A stretch of DNA of 37,868 nt, taken from the NCBI GenBank assembly GCA_016222905.1, contig JACRPZ010000041.1:1-37868 (forward strand). The letters run 5' to 3'. Made by a program: the position numbers and the translations under genes. The stretch comes from Nitrospirota bacterium. Lineage in GTDB: Bacteria > Nitrospirota > Thermodesulfovibrionia > UBA6902. Shown here one piece after another: positions 1-8,600 of this stretch (the first letter of the stretch is position 1; every line of letters starts with the position of its first letter). The notes under the pieces are model-generated. The model did not search any database and was not told the DNA's origin. It saw only the letters and a program-made list of their open reading frames with translations.

Positions 1-38
1 ATGGCCTCAAGATACTCCCTCTTGGATCGTGAACTCAT
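1..38 (-). CDS. Transposase, 5' end only (runs off the left edge)
   Basis: On the minus strand an ATG at 36-38 follows an AGGAG ribosome site 7 nt upstream. It opens a frame reading MSSRSKREYLEA before the window ends. The RSKREYLEA(I) start resembles the N-terminus of a family of DDE/rve-type transposases often annotated as 'integrase catalytic region'; this is from memory of the family. Tandem repeats of IS-terminus type lie directly upstream (68-90 and 114-136). Only 12 residues are visible, so the family name is tentative. The strong ribosome site and flanking repeats make a real IS gene start likely. Confidence 0.6.
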   Translation of the reverse strand, partial: MSSRSKREYLEA

Positions 39-141
39 AATGCTCTCCTTTTATCTGCATGTTTTTTCGGTAACATGCATTATGAGTCAACGATAGGTCT
101 TTACTTCTGCCTACGGTAACATTTATTGTGAGTCAATTCGA
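1..141 (-). mobile_element. Insertion-sequence end with tandem terminal repeats
   Basis: Two imperfect direct copies of a 23-bp sequence lie at 68-90 and 114-136 (CGGTAACAT..ATTATGAGTCAA type, about 3 mismatches, 46-bp period). Read on the minus strand both start TTGACTCA. A third, inverted piece (ACTCATAATG, 33-42) overlaps the transposase start codon. Multiple terminal repeats outside a transposase start are typical of several IS families. The outer boundary at about 136-141 is inferred. A comparable end lies at the right edge of the window. Confidence 0.55.
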
Positions 142-178
142 TTCATGACTTTTCCACCATCTTTTTATTATTCTGCTT

Positions 179-184
179 TATAAT
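179..184 (+). promoter_or_regulatory. Possible -10 element for lptF
   Basis: A perfect TATAAT lies 11 nt before the lptF ATG, with no good -35 hexamer 16-18 nt upstream. The close distance would give a very short leader. The IS end about 40 bp upstream may have replaced the original promoter. Weak call. Confidence 0.25.
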
Positions 185-195
185 AATAAGTTAAT

Positions 196-1275
196 ATGCT
201 AATTCACAGATCAATATTTAAAGAGCTCTCCATAAATTTCATGACCGTCATCCTCTCCCTGTCGGTCATACTTTTCATGGAGAGGTTCGTGAGGCTGACA
301 AGGGTCTTTATGGGAAAAGGCACGGAGGTCATAGATATAGCCAAGGTCTTCATATATCTTCAGCCTTCCATACTGCTGCTTTCAATACCAATGGCAACAC
401 TCATAGCCATCTTCCTTACTTATGGAAGAATGGCCGCTGACAGTGAAATAATCGTGCTTAAAGGAAGCGGGATGAGTTTTTCGCAAATATCCGGAGCAGC
501 CCTTATGCTTTCATCGGCTGGTTTTTGTGTCATCCTTTTTATCAGCCTCTACCTTTCGCCGCTCAGCATGCAGTACTTTAAGCGCACACTTCACGAAACA
601 ATTACCAAGAAGGCTTCTATGATAATGGAAGAAGAGACATTTATGGAGGTCTTCAAAAACACTGTTATTTATTTTAAAAATATTGCTTCCAAGAACAGGT
701 TCAAAGGAATTTTTATCTACAGGGATTCAGGCGCATCCCTGAAAAATCCGGTTGTAATTGTTGCTGAGGACGGCGCATTAATTTCAAACCCGAAGGAAGG
801 GATGATAAAACTGCTCCTGAATAACGGCGTAATCCATACAACCAGCCAAAAAAGCTCATCGGAAATTTCATTCTCCAAATATGACTTTGTGCTTACAACA
901 GGAATAGAACGGTCAGAAGATGCAAGATCGGATGAGATAGCGCTCTTTGACCTGTGGAAAGAGCGCAAAGATAAGGTGTTATGGAATATTGAATTAAACA
1001 GGAGATTTGCAATTCCTTTTGCCTGCCTGATCTTTGGCATTCTTGGTCCGGCGCTCTCCAGCAGAATGGGAAAGATGGGTCGTCTCGGCGGTTTTTCATT
1101 CAGCCTCTCTCTCCTTATCCTATACTATGTAATGCTTATCATAGCGGAAGGGCTGGCAAAGGCAGGTAAGGTACCTCCGTTCTGGGGCATCTGGACTCCA
1201 AATATGATTTTTGGCGTCATCGCTCTTTTATTCTTTCGGCGCTCTCATCAGGACAGTCCGGCTAAAAGAATTTAA
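196..1275 (+). CDS. lptF: LptF/LptG family LPS export permease (first copy, LptF-like)
   Basis: Predicted inner-membrane subunit of the LptB2FG transporter, which extracts lipopolysaccharide from the inner membrane and passes it to the LptC-LptA bridge. The 359 residues have the family layout: three N-terminal membrane segments (about 16-32, 47-80, 100-125), a periplasmic beta-rich region (about 130-265), and three C-terminal segments (about 270-291, 299-322, 335-350). The start MLIHRSIFKEL matches the usual short cytoplasmic N-terminus, so ATG 196 is kept although there is no clear Shine-Dalgarno. lptG follows after 24 bp, so the two are likely co-transcribed. LptF and LptG are homologous; the assignment rests on gene order. 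An IS end lies just upstream. Confidence 0.88.
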   Translation: MLIHRSIFKELSINFMTVILSLSVILFMERFVRLTRVFMGKGTEVIDIAKVFIYLQPSILLLSIPMATLIAIFLTYGRMAADSEIIVLKGSGMSFSQISGAALMLSSAGFCVILFISLYLSPLSMQYFKRTLHETITKKASMIMEEETFMEVFKNTVIYFKNIASKNRFKGIFIYRDSGASLKNPVVIVAEDGALISNPKEGMIKLLLNNGVIHTTSQKSSSEISFSKYDFVLTTGIERSEDARSDEIALFDLWKERKDKVLWNIELNRRFAIPFACLIFGILGPALSSRMGKMGRLGGFSFSLSLLILYYVMLIIAEGLAKAGKVPPFWGIWTPNMIFGVIALLFFRRSHQDSPAKRI

Positions 1276-1299
1276 ACCGGGGGGAGAAGTCTATAACTT

Positions 1300-2370
1300 A
1301 TGAAGATACTTACAAGATACTTTTTAAAAGAATTTTTCAAGTTCTTTTTCATAGTGCTTTTAGGCTTAACCGCCATCTCTCTGGTTTCGGAATTTTTTGA
1401 TAAGGTTGATGAATTTTACTCAAAGGAACCGCCGGTGTATCTGATACTCGAATACCTGCTGTTTCAATCGCCAAAATTCATACTGTACGCATCACCGATG
1501 GCGTCACTGCTTGCCATACTCATCACTATCGGAAGGGCCTCAAAATGGAAAGAGACAATTGCGGTAAGGGCATCCGGAGGAAGCATAAAAAAACTCTTTT
1601 CATCATTTCTTCTGCTGGGAATTTTTATAAGTCTGTCGGCATTATTTGCCGGCGAGGTGATAGCTCCGGCATCTGTCAGAAAAGCGGCATGGGTAAGAAA
1701 TGTAAAGATACTGAAGCAGCAGCCTAAAATTATGTACAGAGAAAAAGCGATCTGGCTTAAAGGGCTTGACGGAAGCCTGATCCGGGTCAGGGATTTTATT
1801 GATGATCAAAACAAGATTTTGGATCCCGGCATATATATATTTAATAATTCCTTCGGTCTGGAGAAAAGGATAGAGGCAAAAGAGGGCGAGTGGAGAGGCA
1901 GCGCATGGGAACTTAAGAAGGTTACAATTATTGATTTCAAGGAGAATACGACCTCAAGGCTTGAGTCCTTCACCACCACGGCACTGGAAGAGCCTAAGAT
2001 CTTCAGGGAGGAGATGAAGCAGCCTGAAGAGATGAGCTTTGCAGAGCTTTACAGTTACCACAACAGACTGGAGAACGCGGGTTTTAAGAACCTCAAGTAT
2101 ACGATGCGTCTTTATGAGAAGCTCGCCTATCCTACCGTCAACTTTATCATGATCCTTTTCGGTATAGCCATCTCGTTAAATACGAGACTTGGCGGCGGTA
2201 TAAAGGCTGCGAGTCTTGGGATCGGCATCAGTGTCCTTTACTGGCTTGTCTATTCGATAAGTATCTCTCTCGGCAATACAAGCGCAATCCCTCCATGGTT
2301 CGCTCCATTAATAGCGCCTCTTCTCTTTTGTATAGCCGGATCTGTTATGTTCCTTAAAGTAAAGGAATAA
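1300..2370 (+). CDS. lptG: LptF/LptG family LPS export permease (second copy, LptG-like)
   Basis: Second permease of the LPS extraction complex, 356 residues. The start MKILTRYFLKEFFKFF is characteristic of LptG. Membrane segments lie at about 13-35, 50-75 and 100-125, then a periplasmic beta-jellyroll-like region (about 130-270) and three C-terminal segments to about residue 352. A purine-rich GGGGGGAGAAG precedes the ATG. It follows lptF directly on the same strand, and LptB is not in this window. Downstream it converges on a decayed deoC fragment and an aminotransferase gene. No intrinsic terminator is obvious in the 142 bp after its stop. Confidence 0.88.
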   Translation: MKILTRYFLKEFFKFFFIVLLGLTAISLVSEFFDKVDEFYSKEPPVYLILEYLLFQSPKFILYASPMASLLAILITIGRASKWKETIAVRASGGSIKKLFSSFLLLGIFISLSALFAGEVIAPASVRKAAWVRNVKILKQQPKIMYREKAIWLKGLDGSLIRVRDFIDDQNKILDPGIYIFNNSFGLEKRIEAKEGEWRGSAWELKKVTIIDFKENTTSRLESFTTTALEEPKIFREEMKQPEEMSFAELYSYHNRLENAGFKNLKYTMRLYEKLAYPTVNFIMILFGIAISLNTRLGGGIKAASLGIGISVLYWLVYSISISLGNTSAIPPWFAPLIAPLLFCIAGSVMFLKVKE

Positions 2371-2385
2371 CCACGCGCTGACCCT

Positions 2386-2512
2386 GATAATTTCTTTCAT
2401 AATGCTGACTCCGGAACTTGTCCCCATCTTGTGGCGCCTGCTTCAATAAAATTCATTACATCTTTTAATCTCTATTCCAGCTGAGGCCTTAATCCATATA
2501 TTCCCGTCGGTT
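2386..2512 (-). pseudogene. deoC: Frameshifted C-terminal remnant of deoxyribose-phosphate aldolase
   Basis: The minus strand after the aminotransferase stop encodes pieces of the DeoC C-terminus in different frames: KTDGNIWIKASAGI, then LKDVMNFIEAGATR after a shift, then MGTSSGVSIMKEII after a second shift. Together they match the conserved DeoC end (K-A-S-G-G-I-R-T ... IEAGATRIGTSSGV), including the IKAS lysine segment. Nothing upstream of this survives; the region abuts and slightly overlaps the aminotransferase stop. The original stop is also lost, since the last frame runs into antisense lptG. DeoC cleaves deoxyribose-5-phosphate; this fragment cannot be functional. Confidence 0.75.
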
Positions 2513-3379
2513 TTATCTATCCTTTCCCCGCATATACTCTCTGACTTTTGTCCTGTATGCTTTGTGAATAACCTTTGTTATGTCTCCTCCGCTGACATTG
2601 AACATCGCGTTATCAACCTCCTTAACAGGCATAACCTCCATTGTTGTGTTTGAAATAAAGACCTCATCAGCTTCATATATCTCATCCGGCCTGAACCTTC
2701 CCTCCTTAACCTTAACGCCCATCTCCTTTGCGACATCAAGGATTATCCTTCTCGTTATCCCGTCCAGAATTCCAACTTCAACCGACGGAGTGCAAAGGAC
2801 TTTATCTTTTACAAAGAAGATATTGCTGATCGTGCCCTCGGCAACATACCCTCTGTAATTAAGCATTACTGCTTCATACGCGCCCCGGTTTATCGCCTCT
2901 GTCTTTGCCAGCACGTTGTTCAAAAAGTTCAGGGATTTTATCTGCGGGTCAATGGCCCTCTTAAAATTTCGCCTTGTCTTAACAATCGCAACCTTCACGC
3001 CCTTCTTGTAATATGAAGGCGGATAGTCTTTAAATGGATTGGCGATTATAACGAGTGTCGGCTGCGGGCAGAGACGCGGATCAAGGCCAATCGGCCCCGC
3101 TCCTCTTGAGACTGTTATCCTCACGTAAGCCTCTTTAAGCCTGTTTGCCTGAAGCGTCTCGTAAGCCGCTTTCCTTATCTCTTCCCGTGTTTTCGGGAGC
3201 TTCAGTTTAATGAGTGATGCGGAATTGAAGAGCCTCTCAATATGCTCATTGAGCTTAAAGAGAACACCGTCATACGCCCTGAGCGTCTCGTAAACGCCGT
3301 CGCCGTATAGAAAGCCGTGGTCAAAGACAGAGACTACGGCTTTGTTATCAGGGACAAGCATGTTATTCAGATAGATCAT
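2513..3379 (-). CDS. Class IV PLP-dependent aminotransferase (branched-chain or D-amino acid type)
   Basis: Cytoplasmic fold-type IV PLP enzyme of 288 residues. The start MIYLNNMLVPDNKAVVSVFD and the following GFLYGDGVYETLRAY are hallmark N-terminal sequence. Lys148 in the IKSLNFLNN segment is the expected Schiff-base lysine. VAEGTISNIFFV (the EG..SN.F glutamate/asparagine motif) and GILDGITRRIILD complete the cofactor site. Substrate cannot be fixed by eye: short branched-chain aminotransferases (IlvE), D-alanine aminotransferases and aminodeoxychorismate lyases share these motifs. IlvE-like activity is the likeliest. There is no clear ribosome site, but the start agrees with the family. It is divergent from wzm, with 107 bp between them. 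Confidence 0.85.
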   Translation of the reverse strand: MIYLNNMLVPDNKAVVSVFDHGFLYGDGVYETLRAYDGVLFKLNEHIERLFNSASLIKLKLPKTREEIRKAAYETLQANRLKEAYVRITVSRGAGPIGLDPRLCPQPTLVIIANPFKDYPPSYYKKGVKVAIVKTRRNFKRAIDPQIKSLNFLNNVLAKTEAINRGAYEAVMLNYRGYVAEGTISNIFFVKDKVLCTPSVEVGILDGITRRIILDVAKEMGVKVKEGRFRPDEIYEADEVFISNTTMEVMPVKEVDNAMFNVSGGDITKVIHKAYRTKVREYMRGKDR

Positions 3380-3486
3380 GGAATCAGTTTATCACGGCAA
3401 ACGCCTATTTTCCACTTTAATTTCATCTGTTAATCGTAGCTCTTTTTTTATTCCGTCTCTTGTATGGTAAAATTTAGGGGAATTTT

Positions 3487-4263
3487 ATGAAGTGGATTAA
3501 TAAACGATTAATATTAGAATTTGTAAAGAGAGACTTTGAGGAGAGGTTTGCCGGCTCAATGCTCGGCAGTCTCTGGTCTTTTATCGGCCCTCTTGTCAAC
3601 ATATTAATCTATACAATAATATTTTCTAACATCATGAGCGCCAGACTATCCGGTGTTGAAGGAAAATTTTCCTACAGTATCTATCTTATCTCGGCATTGA
3701 TTCCGTGGACAGCCTTTTCCGCAACCATATCAAGATGCACAACAGTTCTGATAGACAAAAAACATCTGATATCAAAGATAAACATAGCTTTCCCTTCCAT
3801 GCCGCTTTATATAAATCTTTCCGAGACGGTGACGTTATTAATATCTGTCGCGATCTTCTCCGTCTTCCTTATAGCCTCCGGGCACAGTTTTTCAGAATAC
3901 TCCTTACTGCTTCCGTTCATATTCATGCTTCAGCAGATTCTGGCTTATGCCATTGGGATGACCCTCGCTCTCCTGACAGTCTTTATAAGAGATCTGAAGG
4001 AGATAGTGGGGATAGTTTTACAGGTATGGTTCTGGTTTACACCGATAGTTTATGTTAAAGAGATCCTTCCTGAATTTGTAAAAAAGATCATCATCTTTAA
4101 TCCTGTCTTTATTCTTTCCGACAGCTACCAGAGCATCTTTCTATGGAACAGACTGCCTGATATACCGCATCTCATAATTCTTACAGCGGTCACCTTCATG
4201 CTCTTGACCTGCTCATATCTCATATATGTAAAGCTTGAGTCTGATGTGAAGGATTTCCTATGA
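3487..4263 (+). CDS. wzm: ABC-2 type polysaccharide export permease (Wzm-like)
   Basis: Inner-membrane channel subunit of an ABC exporter for O-antigen or other lipid-linked polysaccharide; 258 residues, the usual length. The N-terminal amphipathic stretch (LILEFVKRDFEERFAGSMLG, with the conserved RDF..R..GS.LG pattern) precedes about six membrane segments. The internal segment VFIRDLKEIVGIVLQVWFW is typical of the family. AGGGGAATTTT-ATG gives a good ribosome site, and a TAAAAT at 3468-3473 might be a -10. Its stop overlaps the next gene by 4 bp (ATGA), and the ATPase wzt follows, so this is one operon. Confidence 0.88.
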   Translation: MKWINKRLILEFVKRDFEERFAGSMLGSLWSFIGPLVNILIYTIIFSNIMSARLSGVEGKFSYSIYLISALIPWTAFSATISRCTTVLIDKKHLISKINIAFPSMPLYINLSETVTLLISVAIFSVFLIASGHSFSEYSLLLPFIFMLQQILAYAIGMTLALLTVFIRDLKEIVGIVLQVWFWFTPIVYVKEILPEFVKKIIIFNPVFILSDSYQSIFLWNRLPDIPHLIILTAVTFMLLTCSYLIYVKLESDVKDFL

Positions 4264-4496
4264 GCTATCTCCTGATAAGCATTGCGGCCATATTATTTCT
4301 ATATCTCCTTTTAATATTTCTAATTATGAAGAGGGCTATATCATGGGGGTACAAGTCTCTGATCTACGGGCTTCTCACATTTGTCATGCTCGTCAGCATA
4401 TTCCTGACATTCGCCTTTTATGAAAAGAACTGGAAAGAAGGCAATCGCCTGAATAAAGAACCATCGGCATGGGGTTTTACATATGATAAAGGTTGA
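4260..4496 (+). CDS. Small two-helix membrane protein between wzm and wzt
   Basis: A 78-residue protein with no family I recognise. Two hydrophobic segments (about 3-24 and 34-54) are joined by a short basic loop (MKRAISWGYKS) and followed by a polar tail (FYEKNWKEGNRLNKEPSAWG). It starts inside the wzm stop (ATGA overlap) and ends 14 bp inside wzt, so it is translationally coupled to both transporter genes. That tight coupling suggests a real gene, perhaps an accessory subunit or assembly factor of the exporter. This role is inferred only from position. Confidence 0.65.
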   Translation: MSYLLISIAAILFLYLLLIFLIMKRAISWGYKSLIYGLLTFVMLVSIFLTFAFYEKNWKEGNRLNKEPSAWGFTYDKG

Positions 4497-5694
4497 TAAT
4501 CTGCGCAAGGTCTTCAGGCTGTATCATGACCCAAAAGACCGGCTTAAGGAGATATTCCTGAGAAGGGTCTATTCAAGGGAGATCACAGCCCTGAAAGATC
4601 TGACATTTCAAGTTCAGGAAGGCGAGACTCTCGGCATCATCGGTGAAAACGGGGCCGGCAAATCAACGCTTCTTAAGATACTTACAGGCATTCTCCTGCC
4701 TACAAGCGGCAGGGTCCAGGTTGACGGCAATATAACGGGTCTCCTTGAGCTTGGAACAGGATTCAATCATGAATTTACCGGCCTGAAAAATATCTATATG
4801 AACGGGCTTCTCATCGGAATGAGCAAGGAAGAGATAGATGGAAAACTCGAAAGCATAATTGAATTTACAGAACTCGGAGAGTTTATTAAAGAGCCGATAA
4901 AGACATACTCCTCAGGTATGCTCATGAGGCTCGCCTTCTCCATTGCCATACATGCGGAGCCAAGCGCGTTTGTCATTGATGAGGCGCTCTCAGTGGGGGA
5001 TGCTTATTTTCAGCAAAAGTGCATGAAAAGAATAAATGGCTTCAGAAAAGCCGGCGGCTCCATTATATTTGTCTCTCATGATATGAATTCCGTAAAGATC
5101 CTTTGTGACAGGGCGTTGCTTTTAAGCCATGGAGAGGCTGTCGAGGAAGGGGAGCCGGACAAGGTCATCAATACATATAATTTTCTCCTTGCGAAAAAGA
5201 GCAAGGGGGAGGAGATAAGATTCGATGATGCCGTCGGCAAGTCGTCTTACGGTAATTTTAAGGTAAAGATTCTCAGTATCGAATTCCTTAATGAAGAAGG
5301 AGTAAACACAACAGTCTTCAACTCCGGCGAAAAAGTTCGGATCAAAGTTCATATTAAAGCAAATGAAGATGTTGACAGTGTCGTTGCAGGCATTCTGATA
5401 AGGGACAGGTTCGGCCAGGATATCTTTGGCACGAATACGCATCATTTGAAGAAGATTATCTCAATGAAGGCCGGGACAGCGGTTTCATATGAATTTGATT
5501 TTAATCTGAATATAGGCGCAGGGAAGTATACGCTGACATCCGCCGTACACAGAGACGATACGCATGTCAATGAAAGCTACCACTGGTATGATAATATATT
5601 GAGGTTTGAGGTGTTAGGCGCGAAAGAAAATATGTTTATCGGCCTCTCAAAGCTCGATGTCGGACTTCATATCAGCACCACCAAAACTCAGTAA
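4483..5694 (+). CDS. wzt: Polysaccharide ABC exporter ATPase with C-terminal carbohydrate-binding domain (Wzt-like)
   Basis: Cytoplasmic ATPase of the Wzm/Wzt exporter, 403 residues. Walker A GENGAGKST is at 54-62; the signature is the YSSGM variant common in this family (in KTYSSGMLMRLAFS); Walker B is AFVIDEALSVGD; the switch histidine is in FVSHD. Residues about 265-400 form the extra beta-sandwich domain of long Wzt proteins, which in the E. coli O9a type recognises the modified non-reducing end of the glycan. A terminal-modification enzyme is therefore expected, and the methyltransferase at 9464 is a candidate. The gene overlaps the small membrane protein gene upstream. Its stop overlaps the stop of the convergent protease gene by 7 bp. 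Confidence 0.9.
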   Translation: MIKVDNLRKVFRLYHDPKDRLKEIFLRRVYSREITALKDLTFQVQEGETLGIIGENGAGKSTLLKILTGILLPTSGRVQVDGNITGLLELGTGFNHEFTGLKNIYMNGLLIGMSKEEIDGKLESIIEFTELGEFIKEPIKTYSSGMLMRLAFSIAIHAEPSAFVIDEALSVGDAYFQQKCMKRINGFRKAGGSIIFVSHDMNSVKILCDRALLLSHGEAVEEGEPDKVINTYNFLLAKKSKGEEIRFDDAVGKSSYGNFKVKILSIEFLNEEGVNTTVFNSGEKVRIKVHIKANEDVDSVVAGILIRDRFGQDIFGTNTHHLKKIISMKAGTAVSYEFDFNLNIGAGKYTLTSAVHRDDTHVNESYHWYDNILRFEVLGAKENMFIGLSKLDVGLHISTTKTQ

Positions 5695-8600
5695 GCACAC
5701 CCCGCGTTTATGACCTCCGTCACTCTTCCCTGAAACTCAGTTGAGTCTACAAAAAGCTGCAGCATCTCCGGTCTTGTAGTACCTCCGTTAAGCGCTCCAA
5801 GCCAGTACTGGTAACCGGCAAGCTCCGCCCCCCTTCTAAGTATCCCGTTATACAAGTCCTCTATATACTCGCTGTTGCTTGTATTCCTGTCCGCGTACTC
5901 CTGACTGTTAAGGAATAATAACGCCATCTGTGATGTGAGGTCTCTTATTGCCTGCGGATCTCCGTTGCACTGGGCTGTCTGCATCTGCGCAAGCCAATAG
6001 TTGAATCCAGCATCATCAGGCAGCCTGCTCAGGAATCCCCTGTACAGGTCATTCACAAGGTTATACTCAGGCCTTACTGTTGTATCTCCGAATAGTCCGT
6101 CCATGTACGACTTGAACTCTTCGCTGAATACAAAGTAGTTCATAAGCAGGTTCCTTGTTAATCCGCCTGAAAGCTCCCCTGCCCAGTAGTCCACTTCCCC
6201 TTGTGACGGGGTCCTTCCAAGGAATGTCTCATACTGGTCTGTTATGTATTGATTGTCCGTTGAGTTCATGTTCAAATACTCTGCCGAGTTGAAGAATAGC
6301 TTGCCGAGGGCTATGAAGCCTTCTTTTATGTCTATGCCGAGTGAGACAATTCGTTGTATCTCTGTTGTCCACCCCTCTGCTCCTCCGGGCTCAGGCACCC
6401 TGTTCAGGATGCTATTGTAATACCAGGTTACGAGAGTCATGAGGTCAGATTGTGCACATGTATAAATCTGCACGTCATCAAGCCACCAGCCCCAGTCATA
6501 AACAGTGCTGTTAAGACCCATGCGCCAGCGGAAGCGAACATTTTGTCCTGACAGCGAAGCCAGACTCAGCCGACTTGAGATATAGCCGTGACTGTCCGCT
6601 AAAAAAGCAGACCGTCCTGCCAGCGGATTAGCGCCCGCAGCGATAGCGCCGTCGTAGCCGTTATAGTCAAACAGGCTTCCGGCATCAAACCATGAGACGC
6701 CGCCATTAGTGCTATATTCAAGCACCCCTCCGTCATTGTTAATGCCTTCAAATCCATAGGCATGGGCAAAGCGCAGATAAGCATTAGCCGGAAGGAGAAC
6801 GCTCGCGTTCATTGCAGCATATGAATCAGAGACTTCGTCTGGATAGTCATCAGCGTAAAGAAAATGGAGACCTGAATAAGCAAAACGTCCGTACGGAGAG
6901 TCATATCCCCATCTGCTGCTTCCGTTGAGCGCGCCGAATGTCCAGTTGCCGGAGCCTCCCTCAAGGTCGTCAAAAAAGAGGTTGAGAGGAGTTTGACCGG
7001 TGGGACATAGCGGAGCCTCTGGGTTATAACCTGCAACAGGCTCCTGATTCATCTCTACGGCAAGTGCAGCCTCGCGCACCTCCTGACAATCGCTTATGCT
7101 TATCCCTGATACGCCGATAACGTTCTTGCAGCCCTGATACAGAGCCTCATACAGGTCAGCATAGTCTGAGCCTGAGGTGAGGAGATTCGTCTGCACTTCA
7201 TAGTAGATCTTGGCCACTTTGGTGATGTCCAGTCCGGTGACCGTCTGACCGTTGAATGTGCCGCCGTCAGTCATTAAATAGACCGCTTTGTTATTCACGC
7301 CGCTGTTTATGTGCACCCCGCCGTTGTCACAATTGCTGGTAGAGTTGCCGCAAGTAACAGTGTAATAATATGGGCTGGTCATCTTGTCAGGGTCGCTGAA
7401 GGCCGGCGGGTTTTGCATGTTGCGAAGCGCTCCCAAACCGGATACATCTTCGCCCATCTGCCAGCGCACGCCAGGGGCGTCATTTCCGCTGCCGTTGATG
7501 AGGTCAACAAATTCGCCCCATACATCTGAAAGCGACTCATTGATCGCCCCGGACTGGTAATAGTAGAATAGTCCTGATTCATATTGTGTGACGCCGTGCG
7601 TTAACTCATGACCAACAACGTCGTCGGCCAGAGGATAACCATAGGCATCTCCGTAAACCATCTGGCTGCCGTTCCAGAAAGCATTGTTATAGCCAGACCC
7701 GTAATGCACGGTTGACCTGAGGGTCATGCCTGCATTATTGATGCTGTCCCTGCCGTGATAGTTGAAATAGAAATTGTAGGTGTCACCGGCATACGTGTGT
7801 GCCGCCACAGCGTGGCTGTCTCCGCCTGTGCAACTTGGATTAGATTCGTTGCAGACCAGGGTGCCGGGCAGTGTGGTGCCGTTTAGAGCCGTATAGGTTT
7901 CACGGTTTTTTGCAGTATCAATCTGGTTAAAGCTCAGAGCCACGTTGCCACGCTGAGCATCAATCAGGACCAATTCACGTATGGGACTCAGTTCCCTGTA
8001 GGTGATGTCCATACGCCAGACAAGCGAGGTGAATCCGCCCCCATGCTGGATTAAAATGGGGTTATATATCCAGAGTTCCGGCTGGGTCGTCTTCAAATCA
8101 CTTACGCCAAATCCATATTTTTTAGCCATGTGTTGCAAGGCCATGTCCTTTGCCGAAGCAGCGTCAATCATGGGGCTTGTTTCTACTGAAATATCAGGCA
8201 GAATCTCACCGTTGACAGAGATAATATCATTTACATCAGATACCTGCACATTGAGTTCACCGGCAATGACCGGTATGCCCTGATATACCTGCTGAAACCG
8301 CACCAGGGAGCGTCTTTCATCTATAACTTTTTGGCGCTTTACTGCAAGTTCTGCCGCATGGTCTTTTAAACCAAAGAGAGAACCGCACACGGATAAGTAT
8401 CCCCTTGCAGCATCTTTGAAAGAGGCAGAGGCCGGCAATTTAGCCGGCTGAGGGATAGGATATCCTGTGTCAGTTCCGACAAAGCGAAGATTGCCGGTCT
8501 GAGAATGGTAAGCGCTTTTCGCAGCAGCATGGCCATTATTGAGACATTGAGATCTTAGCATCTCCATTGAGAGAGCCGAGCCTTTAGCAGTCTCTATATA

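Noticed and set aside
717-1099. Minus-strand frames inside lptF
   Set aside because: No ribosome site or recognisable protein; lptF in the other strand fully explains the sequence.
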